From Candidatus Geothermincola secundus (lineage in GTDB: Bacteria; Actinomycetota; Geothermincolia; Geothermincolales; Geothermincolaceae), in assembly GCA_015711755.1 (NCBI GenBank), contig JACVIY010000012.1, forward strand, positions 1-33,145: a DNA stretch of 33,145 bases, given 5' to 3'. The notes under the pieces are model-generated. The model was not told where the DNA came from. It saw only the letters and a list, made by a program, of their open reading frames with translations, and did no database searches. Below are positions 20,592 to 29,373 of this stretch, one piece after another (position 1 is the stretch's first letter; each line of letters opens with the position of its first letter). The position numbers were made by a program, and so were the translations under genes.

Positions 20592-22832
20592 TCACAGCAG
20601 GCTGGGTATGTCCAGTATGAGAGCGACTCTTCCCGATCCCAGGATGGTCGCTCCCGCGAATCCCTTGATCCCCTTGAGAAAGCGGTCCAGTGAGGTGATG
20701 ACTATCTCCTGCTGGCCCAGCAGCTCGTCCACCGCGATGGCCAGACTGCGCACCGCTATCTCCACCACCACCACGGGGAAGGAGCCCTTTCCGTTTTCCT
20801 GGGGAATGCCCAGCAGGCGGTGCAGTCGCAGCAGAGGCACCGTCTCCTCTCGCAGGAAGATCACCTCCTGATGCTGCACCTGCCGTATCTCATGCTCATC
20901 CACCACCGCGGTCTCCCGCACCGTTCCCAAAGGGATGGCGTAGATCTCGCCTCCCGCCTCCACCAGCAGGGCCTGGATTATGGCCAGGGTCAGAGGGAGC
21001 TTCATGGCAAAAGTGGTGCCCCTGCCCTTCTGGGAGGTCATCACCAGCATTCCGCCCAGGGATTCCACCTTGCTCTTGACAACATCCAGGCCCACGCCCC
21101 GCCCGGATACCCCGCTGACCTCGCTGGCCGAGCTGAAGCCGGGGCTGGCGAGGAAGCGCAGTATCTCGTCGTCGGTGAATGCCCTTTTCTCCTCGGGACT
21201 GGCGAGGCCGCGCTGCACCGCAAGCTCGAAGATGCGTTCGTGATCGACGCCCTGTCCGTCGTCGGAGACCTCTATGGAGACGTAATTGCGGTCACGGCGG
21301 GCCAGAAGGGTTATTATCCCCCGCCGCGGCTTGCCCAGCCTCTCGCGCTCCTCGGGATAGTCGATGCCGTGGTCCACCGCGTTTCTCAGCAGGTGCATCA
21401 GGGGGTCGCTTATCTCGTCCAGTATGGTGCGGTCCAGCTCTATCTCTTTGCCCTCTATGTTGAAGTCCACGTCTTTTCCCTGGCTCTTGGCCAAGTCTCT
21501 CACCATGCGGGGGAAGCGGTTGAACACGTGCTCCACCGGCACCATCCGCGTCTTCATCACCTCATCCTGCAAGTCGGCGGTGAGCCGGGCGGTGTGGTCC
21601 AGGGTCTCCTTCAGCTCCGCGATGTTGTAAGTAGACGCGATCTCCATGAGCCGGGTGCGGTTTATCACCAGCTCGCCCACCAGGTTCATCAGGTTGTCCA
21701 GGCGGGATATGTTCACCCTGACGCTCTGGGTGCGTATGGGGAGGGCGGCGGCTTGGGCCGGCTTGGCCTCGCCCCTCTCGCGAGGCTCCCATTGTTGCTT
21801 CTCTTCCTCCTCCGCGGGCCTTCCGGCTTCCTCCGCCACTTCCTCCGCCACCGGCACTTCCAGGGGGATTATCTCCACCCCCTCCACCTCGGCTATGGCC
21901 AAGATGGACTTCCGCAGCTGCTGCTGATCCTCCCTGGTGGCCACCAACACCTCGAAGGATGTGTCGAATTTCTCATCCTCCAGGTCCTCCACGGGGGGAA
22001 CGGATTTGACGATGCGGCTGGCCTGAGAGATCCGTTTGAACACCATGAAGACCCGCACCGATTTGAGGACACAGTCCTCATCCAGGGTGATGCGCAGAAG
22101 ATAAGGCAGCGCCCCTTCTTTTGCCTCCCTGGCCAACTCCTTGAGTTCCTCTCGCTCCAGCGCCAGCGGAGCCGCAGGCGTTCCTGAAGGGGCGGCTGCC
22201 CCCGCTTCGCCGATTTCTGCCGCCCCTTCGGGAGGCGCTTCCTCCTCGCGGGCCTCCGACTCGACCGGGGCCTCCTCGGCCGCCGCGGCAGCGGGCTCCT
22301 CCCGCGGCAACGCCTCTTCCCTTTCTTGCGGCGCGGCCTCCTCCTCTTCCTTGCGGGGCTTCTTGGCTCTGCGGGGCTTCTTGGCCGGCTTCCTTTCCGC
22401 GGCCCTGCCCTCTTCGGGCATCGGCGCGGGGCGAGGTGCGAGCGGCTGCCCCTCGACGACCGCCCGGAGCTCGGAGAGGATGGGCCTGGTGTCAACCGGC
22501 ACAGCGGAATCCTCGGCGATGGCTTTGACCAGGGCGCCCAGCGCGTCCAGAGCGCCGAACAGCAGGTCGAGCACCTCGGAGGTCACCAGGAGGTCCCCTC
22601 CCCTCAGGCCGTCCAGCACGTTTTCCATCTCGTGCGAGAGCTCAGTCAGTTGATCGAAGCCGAGGGTCGCGGACATCCCCTTCAGGGTGTGGGCCGACCT
22701 GAATATCTCCGTTAGGAGATCCAGGTTCTCCGGGTCCTTCTCCAGCTCCAGCAGCGACTGGTTGAGGGCCTCCAGGTGCTCGGTGGCCTCGCTTACGAAG
22801 AGTTCCTTGTATTGCGAAACATCCATATCCAT
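20592..22832 (-). CDS. cheA: Chemotaxis histidine kinase CheA
   Basis: Cytosolic kinase of 746 residues that phosphorylates CheY and CheB in receptor arrays. The domains are P1 (1-105) with phospho-acceptor His48 in RSAHTLKGM; a long low-complexity Glu/Ala/Pro/Lys linker (130-235); P2 (about 243-327) for CheY/CheB docking; P3 dimerisation (366-430); P4 ATP-binding (430-612) with Asn484 in LLRNAVDHGID, SDDGQG and GRGVGLDVV; and P5, a CheW-like domain (613-746). All key residues are present. The ATG has AAAGGCGG upstream. It follows cheB by 49 nt in the same operon. Linker 1 is unusually long and highly charged. Confidence 0.96.
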   Translation of the reverse strand: MDMDVSQYKELFVSEATEHLEALNQSLLELEKDPENLDLLTEIFRSAHTLKGMSATLGFDQLTELSHEMENVLDGLRGGDLLVTSEVLDLLFGALDALGALVKAIAEDSAVPVDTRPILSELRAVVEGQPLAPRPAPMPEEGRAAERKPAKKPRRAKKPRKEEEEAAPQEREEALPREEPAAAAAEEAPVESEAREEEAPPEGAAEIGEAGAAAPSGTPAAPLALEREELKELAREAKEGALPYLLRITLDEDCVLKSVRVFMVFKRISQASRIVKSVPPVEDLEDEKFDTSFEVLVATREDQQQLRKSILAIAEVEGVEIIPLEVPVAEEVAEEAGRPAEEEEKQQWEPRERGEAKPAQAAALPIRTQSVRVNISRLDNLMNLVGELVINRTRLMEIASTYNIAELKETLDHTARLTADLQDEVMKTRMVPVEHVFNRFPRMVRDLAKSQGKDVDFNIEGKEIELDRTILDEISDPLMHLLRNAVDHGIDYPEERERLGKPRRGIITLLARRDRNYVSIEVSDDGQGVDHERIFELAVQRGLASPEEKRAFTDDEILRFLASPGFSSASEVSGVSGRGVGLDVVKSKVESLGGMLVMTSQKGRGTTFAMKLPLTLAIIQALLVEAGGEIYAIPLGTVRETAVVDEHEIRQVQHQEVIFLREETVPLLRLHRLLGIPQENGKGSFPVVVVEIAVRSLAIAVDELLGQQEIVITSLDRFLKGIKGFAGATILGSGRVALILDIPSLL

Positions 22833-22881
22833 GAGAACCGCCTTTCGACGGAACCATTCTCTCCCGAAACGATCCCGCTCC

Positions 22882-23925
22882 TCACAGCAAACTCAGTATG
22901 GTCTCGGGGATCTGTTCCAGGGGGACCACCCAGTCCACGCATCTCGTCTCTATGGCCGCCTTGGGCATTCCGAAGACCAGGCAGGTCTCCTCGCTCTGGG
23001 CGACGGTCTTCCCCTTCTTCTCTTTCACCGCGGCCATTCCTCGGGCTCCGTCCGAGCCCATCCCGGTCATGATGACTCCCACGGTGTTCTCGCCGTAAGC
23101 CTCCGCGGCGCTGATCATGGTGGTGTCGATGTGCGGAGAGGCTCCGTGCCTGCCCTGTGACTCCACCAGCCTCACCTCGCCGGCTCCGCCTTTGTCGCCC
23201 CGCACCTGAAGGTCGAAGCCGCCCGGCGCCACCAGAACCTCTCCCGGCCTGATGGCCTCGCCCTGCTCAGCCTCCTTCACCGTGAGCTCGCAGCGGCTCG
23301 CCAGCCGCTCGGCGAATGAGCGGGTGAATATGCCCGGCATGTGCTGCACGATGATCAGGGCGGCGGGGATGTCGGCGGGAAACATCGGCATTATCTCCGC
23401 GAGGGCCTTAGGTCCTCCCGCCGAGGCCCCGATCACGACCAGTTTCTCTCGCTGGGCCGCCGACATGCGCAGCCGCAGTTTCCTCCGTGCCTGCATTGCG
23501 GTGATGCCCTTTTTCACGAATCCCCGGGCCTGAGCGGCCATCCTCACCTTTTCCAGCACCTCCTCGCGGACCTCTTTCACCGCGGAGGGGAAATGAGAGG
23601 GCTTGGTGATGAAATCCACCGCCCCCAATTCCAGCGACTTGATGGTGGGTATGGCGCCCTTCTGGGCCAGCGCGCTGAGCATCACCACCGGCCGGGGGCT
23701 CTTCTTCATGATGTATTCCAAGGCGGTAAGCCCGTCCATCTCGGGCATGTGGATGTCCATGGTGACCACATCGGGGTCCAGCTCGCCGACAAGGCGGATG
23801 GCCTCGATGCCGTTGGAGGCGGTGCCGATCACCTCCATCTCCGGGTCGCCGCCGATGATGTCGCGCAGCAGCTTGCGCACCAATGCTGAATCGTCGACGA
23901 TGAGGACTTTTATCCTGGGGGGCAC
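22882..23925 (-). CDS. cheB: Protein-glutamate methylesterase CheB
   Basis: Cytosolic enzyme of 347 residues that removes methyl groups from receptors and can deamidate glutamines. The receiver domain (about 5-120) has Asp11, Asp12 and phospho-acceptor Asp57 in TMDIHMPEMDG. A linker follows, and the methylesterase domain (about 160-347) carries the catalytic Ser168 in IGASAGG, His195 in VQHMP and Asp292 in MGSDGA. The start is GTG at 23925 with GGAGG 5 nt upstream. It sits between cheY and cheA. Confidence 0.96.
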   Translation of the reverse strand: MPPRIKVLIVDDSALVRKLLRDIIGGDPEMEVIGTASNGIEAIRLVGELDPDVVTMDIHMPEMDGLTALEYIMKKSPRPVVMLSALAQKGAIPTIKSLELGAVDFITKPSHFPSAVKEVREEVLEKVRMAAQARGFVKKGITAMQARRKLRLRMSAAQREKLVVIGASAGGPKALAEIMPMFPADIPAALIIVQHMPGIFTRSFAERLASRCELTVKEAEQGEAIRPGEVLVAPGGFDLQVRGDKGGAGEVRLVESQGRHGASPHIDTTMISAAEAYGENTVGVIMTGMGSDGARGMAAVKEKKGKTVAQSEETCLVFGMPKAAIETRCVDWVVPLEQIPETILSLL

Positions 23926-23987
23926 CGCTTCCTCCTACCCGGGAACCCGGCCCGCGGCCCGTCCGGCCGCGGTGGGGCCGCCGCATC

Positions 23988-24353
23988 TCATCCCTTCAGC
24001 GCCTTTTCCACCGCTTCGATGACTTTGGAGGGCTGAAAGGGCTTGATGATGAAGTCCTTGGCCCCCGCCTCCAGGGCCTCCACCACCAGCGGCTGCTGGC
24101 CCATGGCGCTGCACATGAGTATCTTGGCGTTGGGGTCGATCTTCATTATCTGCTTTACGGCCTCGATGCCGTCCATCTCCGGCATGACGATATCCATGGT
24201 CACCAGATCGGGCCGGAGTTCTTTGTAGCGCTCGACCGCCTCCACGCCGTTCTCCGCTTCCCCCACCACCTCGAAGCCGTCCTTGTTCAAGATGTCCCTT
24301 ATCATCATGCGCATGAATAGGGCGTCGTCCACTATCAGCACCTTCGGCGCCAT
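23988..24353 (-). CDS. cheY: Chemotaxis response regulator CheY
   Basis: Single-domain receiver of 121 residues that carries the signal from CheA to the motor. It has Asp9 and Asp10 in VDDA, phospho-acceptor Asp54 in TMDIVMPEMDG, Ser82 and Lys104 in IIKPFQP. AAGGAGGG lies just before the ATG. It is between cheW and cheB, so it is assigned as the chemotaxis regulator and not as a general receiver. Confidence 0.94.
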   Translation of the reverse strand: MAPKVLIVDDALFMRMMIRDILNKDGFEVVGEAENGVEAVERYKELRPDLVTMDIVMPEMDGIEAVKQIMKIDPNAKILMCSAMGQQPLVVEALEAGAKDFIIKPFQPSKVIEAVEKALKG

Positions 24354-24435
24354 CTCATCCCTCCTTACGCGGGCCTTTTGCGCTATCGTCCGCCGGGGCC
24401 GTGATCCCTGCAGCGCGCATCTCTACCTCTTCTCC

Positions 24436-24903
24436 TCAAAAGCTGAGCTCGCTGATCTCCTCGGCTCCCAGCACCCGTGCCAGGTCCAGGAGGATGATCA
24501 GCCGGTTGTCCCTCTTCACCACTCCCTTAAGATATACGGCCTCAACGTCGGCGGCCAGGGCGGGGCTGGGTTCCACCTCTTCCTCGCTGATGCGCATGAC
24601 CTCGGAAACGGAGTCCACGATCATGCCCACCTTGGCATCGCCTGCCTCCACCACGATGATGCGGGTCTCCGAGCCGCGGTCCGCCGACTCCAGGCTGAGC
24701 CGCTGGGCCAAGTCCAGAACCGCGATGATCTGGCCCCTGAGGTTGATTATCCCCTCCACGAAAGAGGGGGCCTTGGGCATGCGGGTGATGTCCTGCATGC
24801 GGATTATCTCCCTCACCTGGGAGACGTCAACCGCGAACTCCTCCCTTCCCAGCTGGAATATCACCAGCTGCAGTTCCCGGTCCTCTCTGCCGGGATCGGC
24901 CAT
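24436..24903 (-). CDS. cheW: Chemotaxis coupling protein CheW
   Basis: Cytosolic adaptor of 155 residues linking receptors to CheA. CheW-fold motifs are present: ELQLVIFQLGREEFAVDV, then VREIIRM, FVEGIINLRGQIIAVLDL, VGMIVDSVSEVMRI and the closing RLIILLDLARVL. The ATG at 24903 is preferred because GGAGG sits 5 nt upstream; a GTG directly before it is too close. It is the first gene behind a clear promoter at 24956-24984, so it heads the cheW-Y-B-A-C-D transcript. Confidence 0.95.
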   Translation of the reverse strand: MADPGREDRELQLVIFQLGREEFAVDVSQVREIIRMQDITRMPKAPSFVEGIINLRGQIIAVLDLAQRLSLESADRGSETRIIVVEAGDAKVGMIVDSVSEVMRISEEEVEPSPALAADVEAVYLKGVVKRDNRLIILLDLARVLGAEEISELSF

Positions 24904-24955
24904 CACGACCTCCTTCCGCGTGTTCCCGCCTGGAGCCTACGCGCAGTTCCATCTA

Positions 24956-24984
24956 AATATAGCGTAATCAAAACCCTTAGACAA
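24956..24984 (-). promoter_or_regulatory. Promoter of the cheWYBACD operon
   Basis: On the minus strand TTGTCT (24984-24979), a 17-nt spacer and TATATT (24961-24956) form a good housekeeping-type promoter. The start of transcription is near 24949, giving a leader of about 46 nt. It separates the core signalling genes from the cheR-receptor genes upstream. Confidence 0.6.
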
Positions 24985-25041
24985 TGAAAGTGGGGCCTTC
25001 CGCTCTTTCTCCAAGCGCCCCCTTAACGCCACGGGCACCCC

Positions 25042-26355
25042 TCAGGTCTTGAACTCGGAGATGATGGACCGCAGCCTTCCTGCCAGCTCGTCCAGCTCCT
25101 GGGCCGCCGCGGTGACTTCCTGCATGGCCGCGGTCTGCTCCTCCACCGAGGCGCTCACCTCCTCGGTGGAGGCGGCGGATTCCTCGGAGATGCTCGCTAT
25201 GGAGCCCATGACTTCCACCACCCTGTGCGCTCCCGAGGTCATCTGCTGAGTGGCGGCGAAGATGGCTTCGATCTCGCGGGAGATCGCCGCGGTGGCCTGG
25301 TCGATGCCCTCCAGCATATCCCGCGCCTCGGAGACCACCGCGTCTCCCTCCTCCGCTTCCCGCGTTCCCGCCTCCATGGCGTTGATGGTGTTCTCTATGC
25401 CTCTCTGTATCTCCCTCACAAGGTTCGCTATCTGGCTGGCGGCCTGGGCGGAGCCCTCGGCCAGGTTGCGCACCTCCCCCGCCACCACCGCAAACCCCCG
25501 TCCCTGCTCCCCGGCCCTGGCCGCCTCGATGGCGGCGTTGAGCGCCAGCAGGTTGGTCTGGTCGGCTATGGAGGTGATGACGTCCACGATCAGCCCGATC
25601 TGGGCGGATTGCTCGCCCAGCTGCCGCACGGCCTCGGCCGAGGAGTTGACCGTCTCCCGCAGCATGGCCATCTTGTCTTTGGCCTTCTGGGCCGCTTCCG
25701 TGCCCCTGGCCACCGTTTCCCGCGCCTCCTCCCCGGAGCGGGATGCCGAAGAGGCGGCCCGGGAGACCCGGTTTATCTCCTCCACTATCTCCCCCACCAC
25801 ACCCTGGGCGTGCATTATCGTCCGGGCCTGGTCCTCCGCTCCCCGTGCCAGCTGCGCTATGGTGTTCGCCGTTTCCTGGGCCGACTCGGTGGTTTCCCGG
25901 GAAACGCTGGACATGGTCTCGCTCGCCACCGCCAGCTGTCCCGCCGTGGTCGCCAGATTGTCGACCACCTCACGCATGAACCAGCAAAGGGAGTCGACGG
26001 CTTCCGCCGCCTTGCGCATGACCCTGGCCTCGGAGGACGTCAGGCCCGCGGTGAAGTCCTTCTGGCGAATGCTCTCGGCGGCGCGGTTTATGCGGGCGAG
26101 CGGACCCAGGAAGAACCGCAATACCATCCAAGTGGCCAGGCCCGCCGCAGCCGCAGAGTAGATCGCGCCCAGCAGCAGCCCCAGAAGAGCGGAGTTCCAG
26201 CTCGAGCGGGAGGCGATGACGGCCGCGACCACGGTGGCGCCGATGCCCGCGGGGAAGACCGCCGCGTATATCATCAAAAGAAAGGGCCTTATCTCCTTCC
26301 ACGCTTCCCTGGCATGCTCGTCCACGGCAACGCTCCCGCGACCGTCCGGACTCAT
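25042..26355 (-). CDS. Methyl-accepting chemotaxis protein without external sensor domain
   Basis: Chemoreceptor of 437 residues. Two transmembrane helices at about 24-48 and 55-79 are separated by only about six residues, so there is no room for an external ligand-binding domain. A HAMP-like region follows (80-130) and then the long coiled-coil signalling domain, with the hyperconserved tip around [16 protein letters not shown]. Glu/Gln-rich methylation regions flank it. It ends EFKT, without a CheR-tethering pentapeptide. The start ATG overlaps the stop of the upstream receptor (ATGA), so both are co-translated. It might sense membrane or cytosolic state, or rely on the neighbour (inference). 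Confidence 0.92.
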   Translation of the reverse strand: MSPDGRGSVAVDEHAREAWKEIRPFLLMIYAAVFPAGIGATVVAAVIASRSSWNSALLGLLLGAIYSAAAAGLATWMVLRFFLGPLARINRAAESIRQKDFTAGLTSSEARVMRKAAEAVDSLCWFMREVVDNLATTAGQLAVASETMSSVSRETTESAQETANTIAQLARGAEDQARTIMHAQGVVGEIVEEINRVSRAASSASRSGEEARETVARGTEAAQKAKDKMAMLRETVNSSAEAVRQLGEQSAQIGLIVDVITSIADQTNLLALNAAIEAARAGEQGRGFAVVAGEVRNLAEGSAQAASQIANLVREIQRGIENTINAMEAGTREAEEGDAVVSEARDMLEGIDQATAAISREIEAIFAATQQMTSGAHRVVEVMGSIASISEESAASTEEVSASVEEQTAAMQEVTAAAQELDELAGRLRSIISEFKT

Positions 26356-28082
26356 TCTACCTTGAAGCCGCCGACGACCTTGCTCAGCCTGGCGGCCATC
26401 TCCGCGAGCTCCTGGGCCGCGGAGTTTATCTCCTGCATGGACGCGGTCTGTTCCTCCACCGCCGCCGCCGACTCCTCGGAGGACGCCGCCACCTCGTCCG
26501 CGATACTGGCTATCTCGGTTATGGCCTTGAGGGCCTGCTCGCTGTTCTCCACCTGCTTGCGGGTGCTCTCGGCGATCTCCTGAGCGTAGCGGGCGGTGTT
26601 CTGCACGGACACGGTTATCTCGCGCAGGGCCGCCCCGGCCCGCCCCACCACTTCTGTTCCCTTGGAGACCTCCTGCACCGACCTCTCGATGTTCTCAGCC
26701 ATATGCCCCACCTCACCCTGTATCTCCATGATCAGGTGAGATATCTGTTCCGCCGCCTTGCGGGAATCCTCCGCCAGCTTGCGCACCTCGTCAGCCACCA
26801 CCGCGAAGCCCCTCCCGTGCTCCCCGGCCCGGGCCGCCTCGATGGCGGCGTTGAGCGCCAGCAGGTTGGTCTGGTCGGCCACGCTGGTGATGACCTCCAC
26901 GATGATGCCTATCTGCATGAAACGCTCCTCCAGACTCCCGCTGGTGGCCAGCACCATGCGGGCGGCGCTGTTGATAGCCTCTATGGCCTCCGCCGTCTCC
27001 ACCGCGGCCTCGGCGCCCTTCTGCGCCAGCTCGATGGCCTCGAGGGAGGCGGAGCTCGACATCTCGGCCTTGTCCGAGATCTCCTGCACGGTGGCGCTCA
27101 TGGCCTCCATGGCGTGGGAGGTCTCCAGGACCCGCCGGGCTTGCTCCTCGCTGCCCTTGGCGATGTGGGAAACGGTGGAGGAGATCTCCTGGCTGGAGGC
27201 GTTTATCTCCTGGACCACCGAGGCCATCTGCTCCGCATGGGCGGAGAGCGCGCCGGCGATCTTGCTTATCTCGGCAATGGAGCCGCGCAGGGCTCTGATC
27301 ATCAGGTTTATGGAGTCCGCCAGGTTTCCCAGCGCTCCTTTTTCTTCCCAGACCACCTGCTGGGTGAGATCGCCGTCTCCCGCAGCGATCCTCCCCACCT
27401 GCCGGGTTATCATGTCTATAGGCCTGGTCACCCAGCGGTACATCAGCAGCGCGAAGGCGGCCCCCACCGCGCCCGCGACCGCCATCAGGACGGCGGAGGC
27501 GATGATGGCGGAGCGGAAGGTGCTCTTGAGGGACCCGACGAGCTCCGTTGAGCGTCCGGCGGCCGCTTCCAGAAAGGCAGCCCCTTTCTCCTGCACCGCC
27601 GAGGCCAGCTTACCTTCCCGCAGCAGGAGTTCGGCCACGCTCTCGTCGCCGCTGAGCGCCTTCCCCGCCCGGGCGTATTCCTCGAGGAAGGAATCAAGGC
27701 GGCGGTATTCCTCTTCCAGCCCGAGCAGCGCCTCCCGGATGCTCGCTTCTTCCGCGGCTTTCATCGCCTCCAGGCTCCTCAGGGCCGCAGAGCGCCCTCT
27801 GTCGAAGAGCTCTCGGGCCCCTTCCGTATCGCCGGAAAGGGCCAGGGGCAAGGCCCCCCTCTCCTCCTCCAATGCTGTGCTGAACGACGCGTATTCCCGT
27901 TGGGCCCCCTGCAGGCGCTGCGCACCGCTGGCCTTCCCCGTCTGCCCGGCGGATACGGCGATGGAAACGATGAAAACGGCCCATATCGCCCCCACGAAGA
28001 CGATGGTCGCGACAATCACCGAGCGTCGGTAGCTGAACCGCTTCTGTATGCCCTTCTCCAGCTTCAAATAAAGGCCCTCCAA
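26352..28082 (-). CDS. Methyl-accepting chemotaxis protein with helical external domain
   Basis: Chemoreceptor of 576 residues. TM1 is at about 22-44 and TM2 at about 191-216. The region between (45-190) is an all-helical, Glu/Ala-rich sensor in the style of four-helix-bundle domains. A HAMP domain follows (217-270, beginning [21 protein letters not shown]), then the signalling coiled coil with the same tip sequence as the neighbouring receptor. It ends VGGFKVE, with no CheR tether. The start is TTG at 28082 with GGGAGG 6 nt upstream. It lies 69 nt downstream of cheR and overlaps the next receptor by 4 nt. The ligand is unknown. Confidence 0.93.
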   Translation of the reverse strand: MEGLYLKLEKGIQKRFSYRRSVIVATIVFVGAIWAVFIVSIAVSAGQTGKASGAQRLQGAQREYASFSTALEEERGALPLALSGDTEGARELFDRGRSAALRSLEAMKAAEEASIREALLGLEEEYRRLDSFLEEYARAGKALSGDESVAELLLREGKLASAVQEKGAAFLEAAAGRSTELVGSLKSTFRSAIIASAVLMAVAGAVGAAFALLMYRWVTRPIDMITRQVGRIAAGDGDLTQQVVWEEKGALGNLADSINLMIRALRGSIAEISKIAGALSAHAEQMASVVQEINASSQEISSTVSHIAKGSEEQARRVLETSHAMEAMSATVQEISDKAEMSSSASLEAIELAQKGAEAAVETAEAIEAINSAARMVLATSGSLEERFMQIGIIVEVITSVADQTNLLALNAAIEAARAGEHGRGFAVVADEVRKLAEDSRKAAEQISHLIMEIQGEVGHMAENIERSVQEVSKGTEVVGRAGAALREITVSVQNTARYAQEIAESTRKQVENSEQALKAITEIASIADEVAASSEESAAAVEEQTASMQEINSAAQELAEMAARLSKVVGGFKVE

Positions 28083-28151
28083 GGCGCTCCTCCCGGTTCT
28101 TTGTCCTTTTCCGCTATTTTAACCACAGGTCGTCGAAAAAGCGATTTTCCC

Positions 28152-29156
28152 TCATCGGCTTTCTTTCCTCGTCGCCGGACCTTGCCCGCCCCTCGAGCCG
28201 GCCCCCTCCCTCAAAGAGGGGCGAGAGCGCTCGCATCGAGCCGGCAAGCAGGTCTCTTCGGCCTTGCGGTAGATCCTCTCCCTCCTGAGCACCGGCTCAA
28301 AGCCGGCTCCCGCGGCGCCGATGATGGCCTCGCTCTTGCCCAGGACCAGGAAGCCGTCGCGCCGGAGCGAGGCTCGAAAGAGATCCAGCAGCCTCGCCTG
28401 CATGTCCCTCTCGAAGTAGATGAGCACATTGCGGCACAGGATCATGTCCAGGAAACGGTAGGGGGGCATCTTCATAAGGTCGGCTCGATGGAACTTCACC
28501 GCATGGGCCACCTCCTCGCTTACCCGCCATCCCTCGCCCTCCCGGCGAAAATAGCGCTCGGGCTGCATGCCTGGAAGCAGGGTGAAGGAGGGGTAGATCC
28601 CTCTCCTGGCCGCCTGCAGACTCCTCTCATCAAGGTCCGTGGCGGTTATTCGCACGTGCCAGGAGTCGCGGTCGGGCAGGCGGGACAGGAAGTCGAGCAA
28701 CAGGATGGACAGCGAATAGGGCTCCTCTCCGGTGGCGCATCCCGCACTCCAGATGCGTATGGTGTTGCTCCGCTTGGCCCTTTTATGCTCCAGCATCTGG
28801 GGGAGGACGTATTGGCGCAGGGCCTGGTACACGTCGGGGTCCCGGAAGAACTCGGTGACGTTTATGGTCAGGTCGTCCAGAAGCCGACGGTACTCGTCGG
28901 GGTCCCGCTTGAGGCGCTGGAGGTAATCGAGGTACCGCGCGGTGGAGGTGGCTCTCATGCGCACGCCGATCCGTCGCTTCAGATAGCTGGGCTTGTACTG
29001 CCGGCAGTCCAGGCCCCGGTGGTCGAATATGTGCTTGAGCAGCAATTGGAATTCCTGGGGCGAGCCGGCGGGTTCCGCCGCAGCCGGATCCGGGAATGGC
29101 GCCTTGCTCGCGCCTTCCCCAGGCACGTCCGGCCTCTCTCTGTCCCGTGCGGCCAT
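28152..29156 (-). CDS. cheR: Protein-glutamate O-methyltransferase CheR
   Basis: Cytosolic SAM-dependent enzyme of 334 residues that methylates receptor glutamates. The N-terminal helical domain contains YLKRRIGVRM and the family motif INVTEFFRD (98-106). The SAM fold follows, with IWSAGCATGEEPYS (135-148), TATDLDERSL (171-180) and the late LDMILCRNVLIYF (236-248). The first 35 residues are disordered and Pro/Ala-rich, and the last 35 are basic, both beyond the usual core, so the true start might be slightly inside. It is the first gene of the island, upstream of the two receptors. Confidence 0.95.
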   Translation of the reverse strand: MAARDRERPDVPGEGASKAPFPDPAAAEPAGSPQEFQLLLKHIFDHRGLDCRQYKPSYLKRRIGVRMRATSTARYLDYLQRLKRDPDEYRRLLDDLTINVTEFFRDPDVYQALRQYVLPQMLEHKRAKRSNTIRIWSAGCATGEEPYSLSILLLDFLSRLPDRDSWHVRITATDLDERSLQAARRGIYPSFTLLPGMQPERYFRREGEGWRVSEEVAHAVKFHRADLMKMPPYRFLDMILCRNVLIYFERDMQARLLDLFRASLRRDGFLVLGKSEAIIGAAGAGFEPVLRRERIYRKAEETCLPARCERSRPSLREGAGSRGGQGPATRKESR

Positions 29157-29190
29157 ACAGCCCTGCCTTTCGGCCCCGCCTAACCGCTGC

Positions 29191-29212
29191 CCCGCGGCTC
29201 ACCGCGGGTTTT
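29191..29212 (-). promoter_or_regulatory. GC hairpin in the cheR leader
   Basis: CCCGCGG (29191-29197) and CCGCGGG (29202-29208) form a 7-bp stem with a CTCA loop, 35 nt before the cheR start. Read on the plus strand it is followed by TTTT, like a terminator, but no plus gene precedes it. In the cheR transcript it would be a 5'-leader hairpin. Confidence 0.4.
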
Positions 29213-29229
29213 CCCGCCGGCCTTCTCCC

Positions 29230-29245
29230 TATATAATTAATTATT
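29230..29245. promoter_or_regulatory. A/T-only island upstream of cheR, probable promoter region
   Basis: Sixteen A/T-only bases in GC-rich DNA contain the perfect 12-bp palindrome ATAATTAATTAT (29233-29244). It can serve as a -10 region for cheR (TATATA on the minus strand, 29235-29230) and has a TATAAT on the plus strand at 29232-29237. No good -35 is visible for either, and no flagellar sigma-28 type box was seen. Confidence 0.4.
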
Positions 29246-29338
29246 CCATACCCGCGGCCTTCCCGCCTCTGCGGGCCGGGGCCGCCGCTTCGAGCAGGGG
29301 GGCCTCCTCCCTCCCCGGGACACGGCCCCCCACCGCCC

Positions 29339-29347
29339 TGCTATAAT
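29339..29347 (+). promoter_or_regulatory. Extended -10 promoter of the aminotransferase-ddl operon
   Basis: TGCTATAAT matches an extended -10 (TGnTATAAT), which can work without a -35. It lies 26 nt before the TTG start at 29374, giving a leader of about 20 nt with GGTGAGG as binding site. Confidence 0.6.
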
Positions 29348-29373
29348 CGGAAAAAAGACGGTGGTGAGGCCGA

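Noticed and set aside
20820-22187. 455-residue plus-strand open frame antisense to cheA
   Set aside because: His/Gln/Leu-rich translation typical of the reverse complement of a GC-rich gene; no binding site and no domain.
19062-29156. Horizontal transfer of the chemotaxis island
   Set aside because: Base composition, start codon use and gene spacing look the same as in neighbouring genes, and no integrase, tRNA or insertion sequence borders it.
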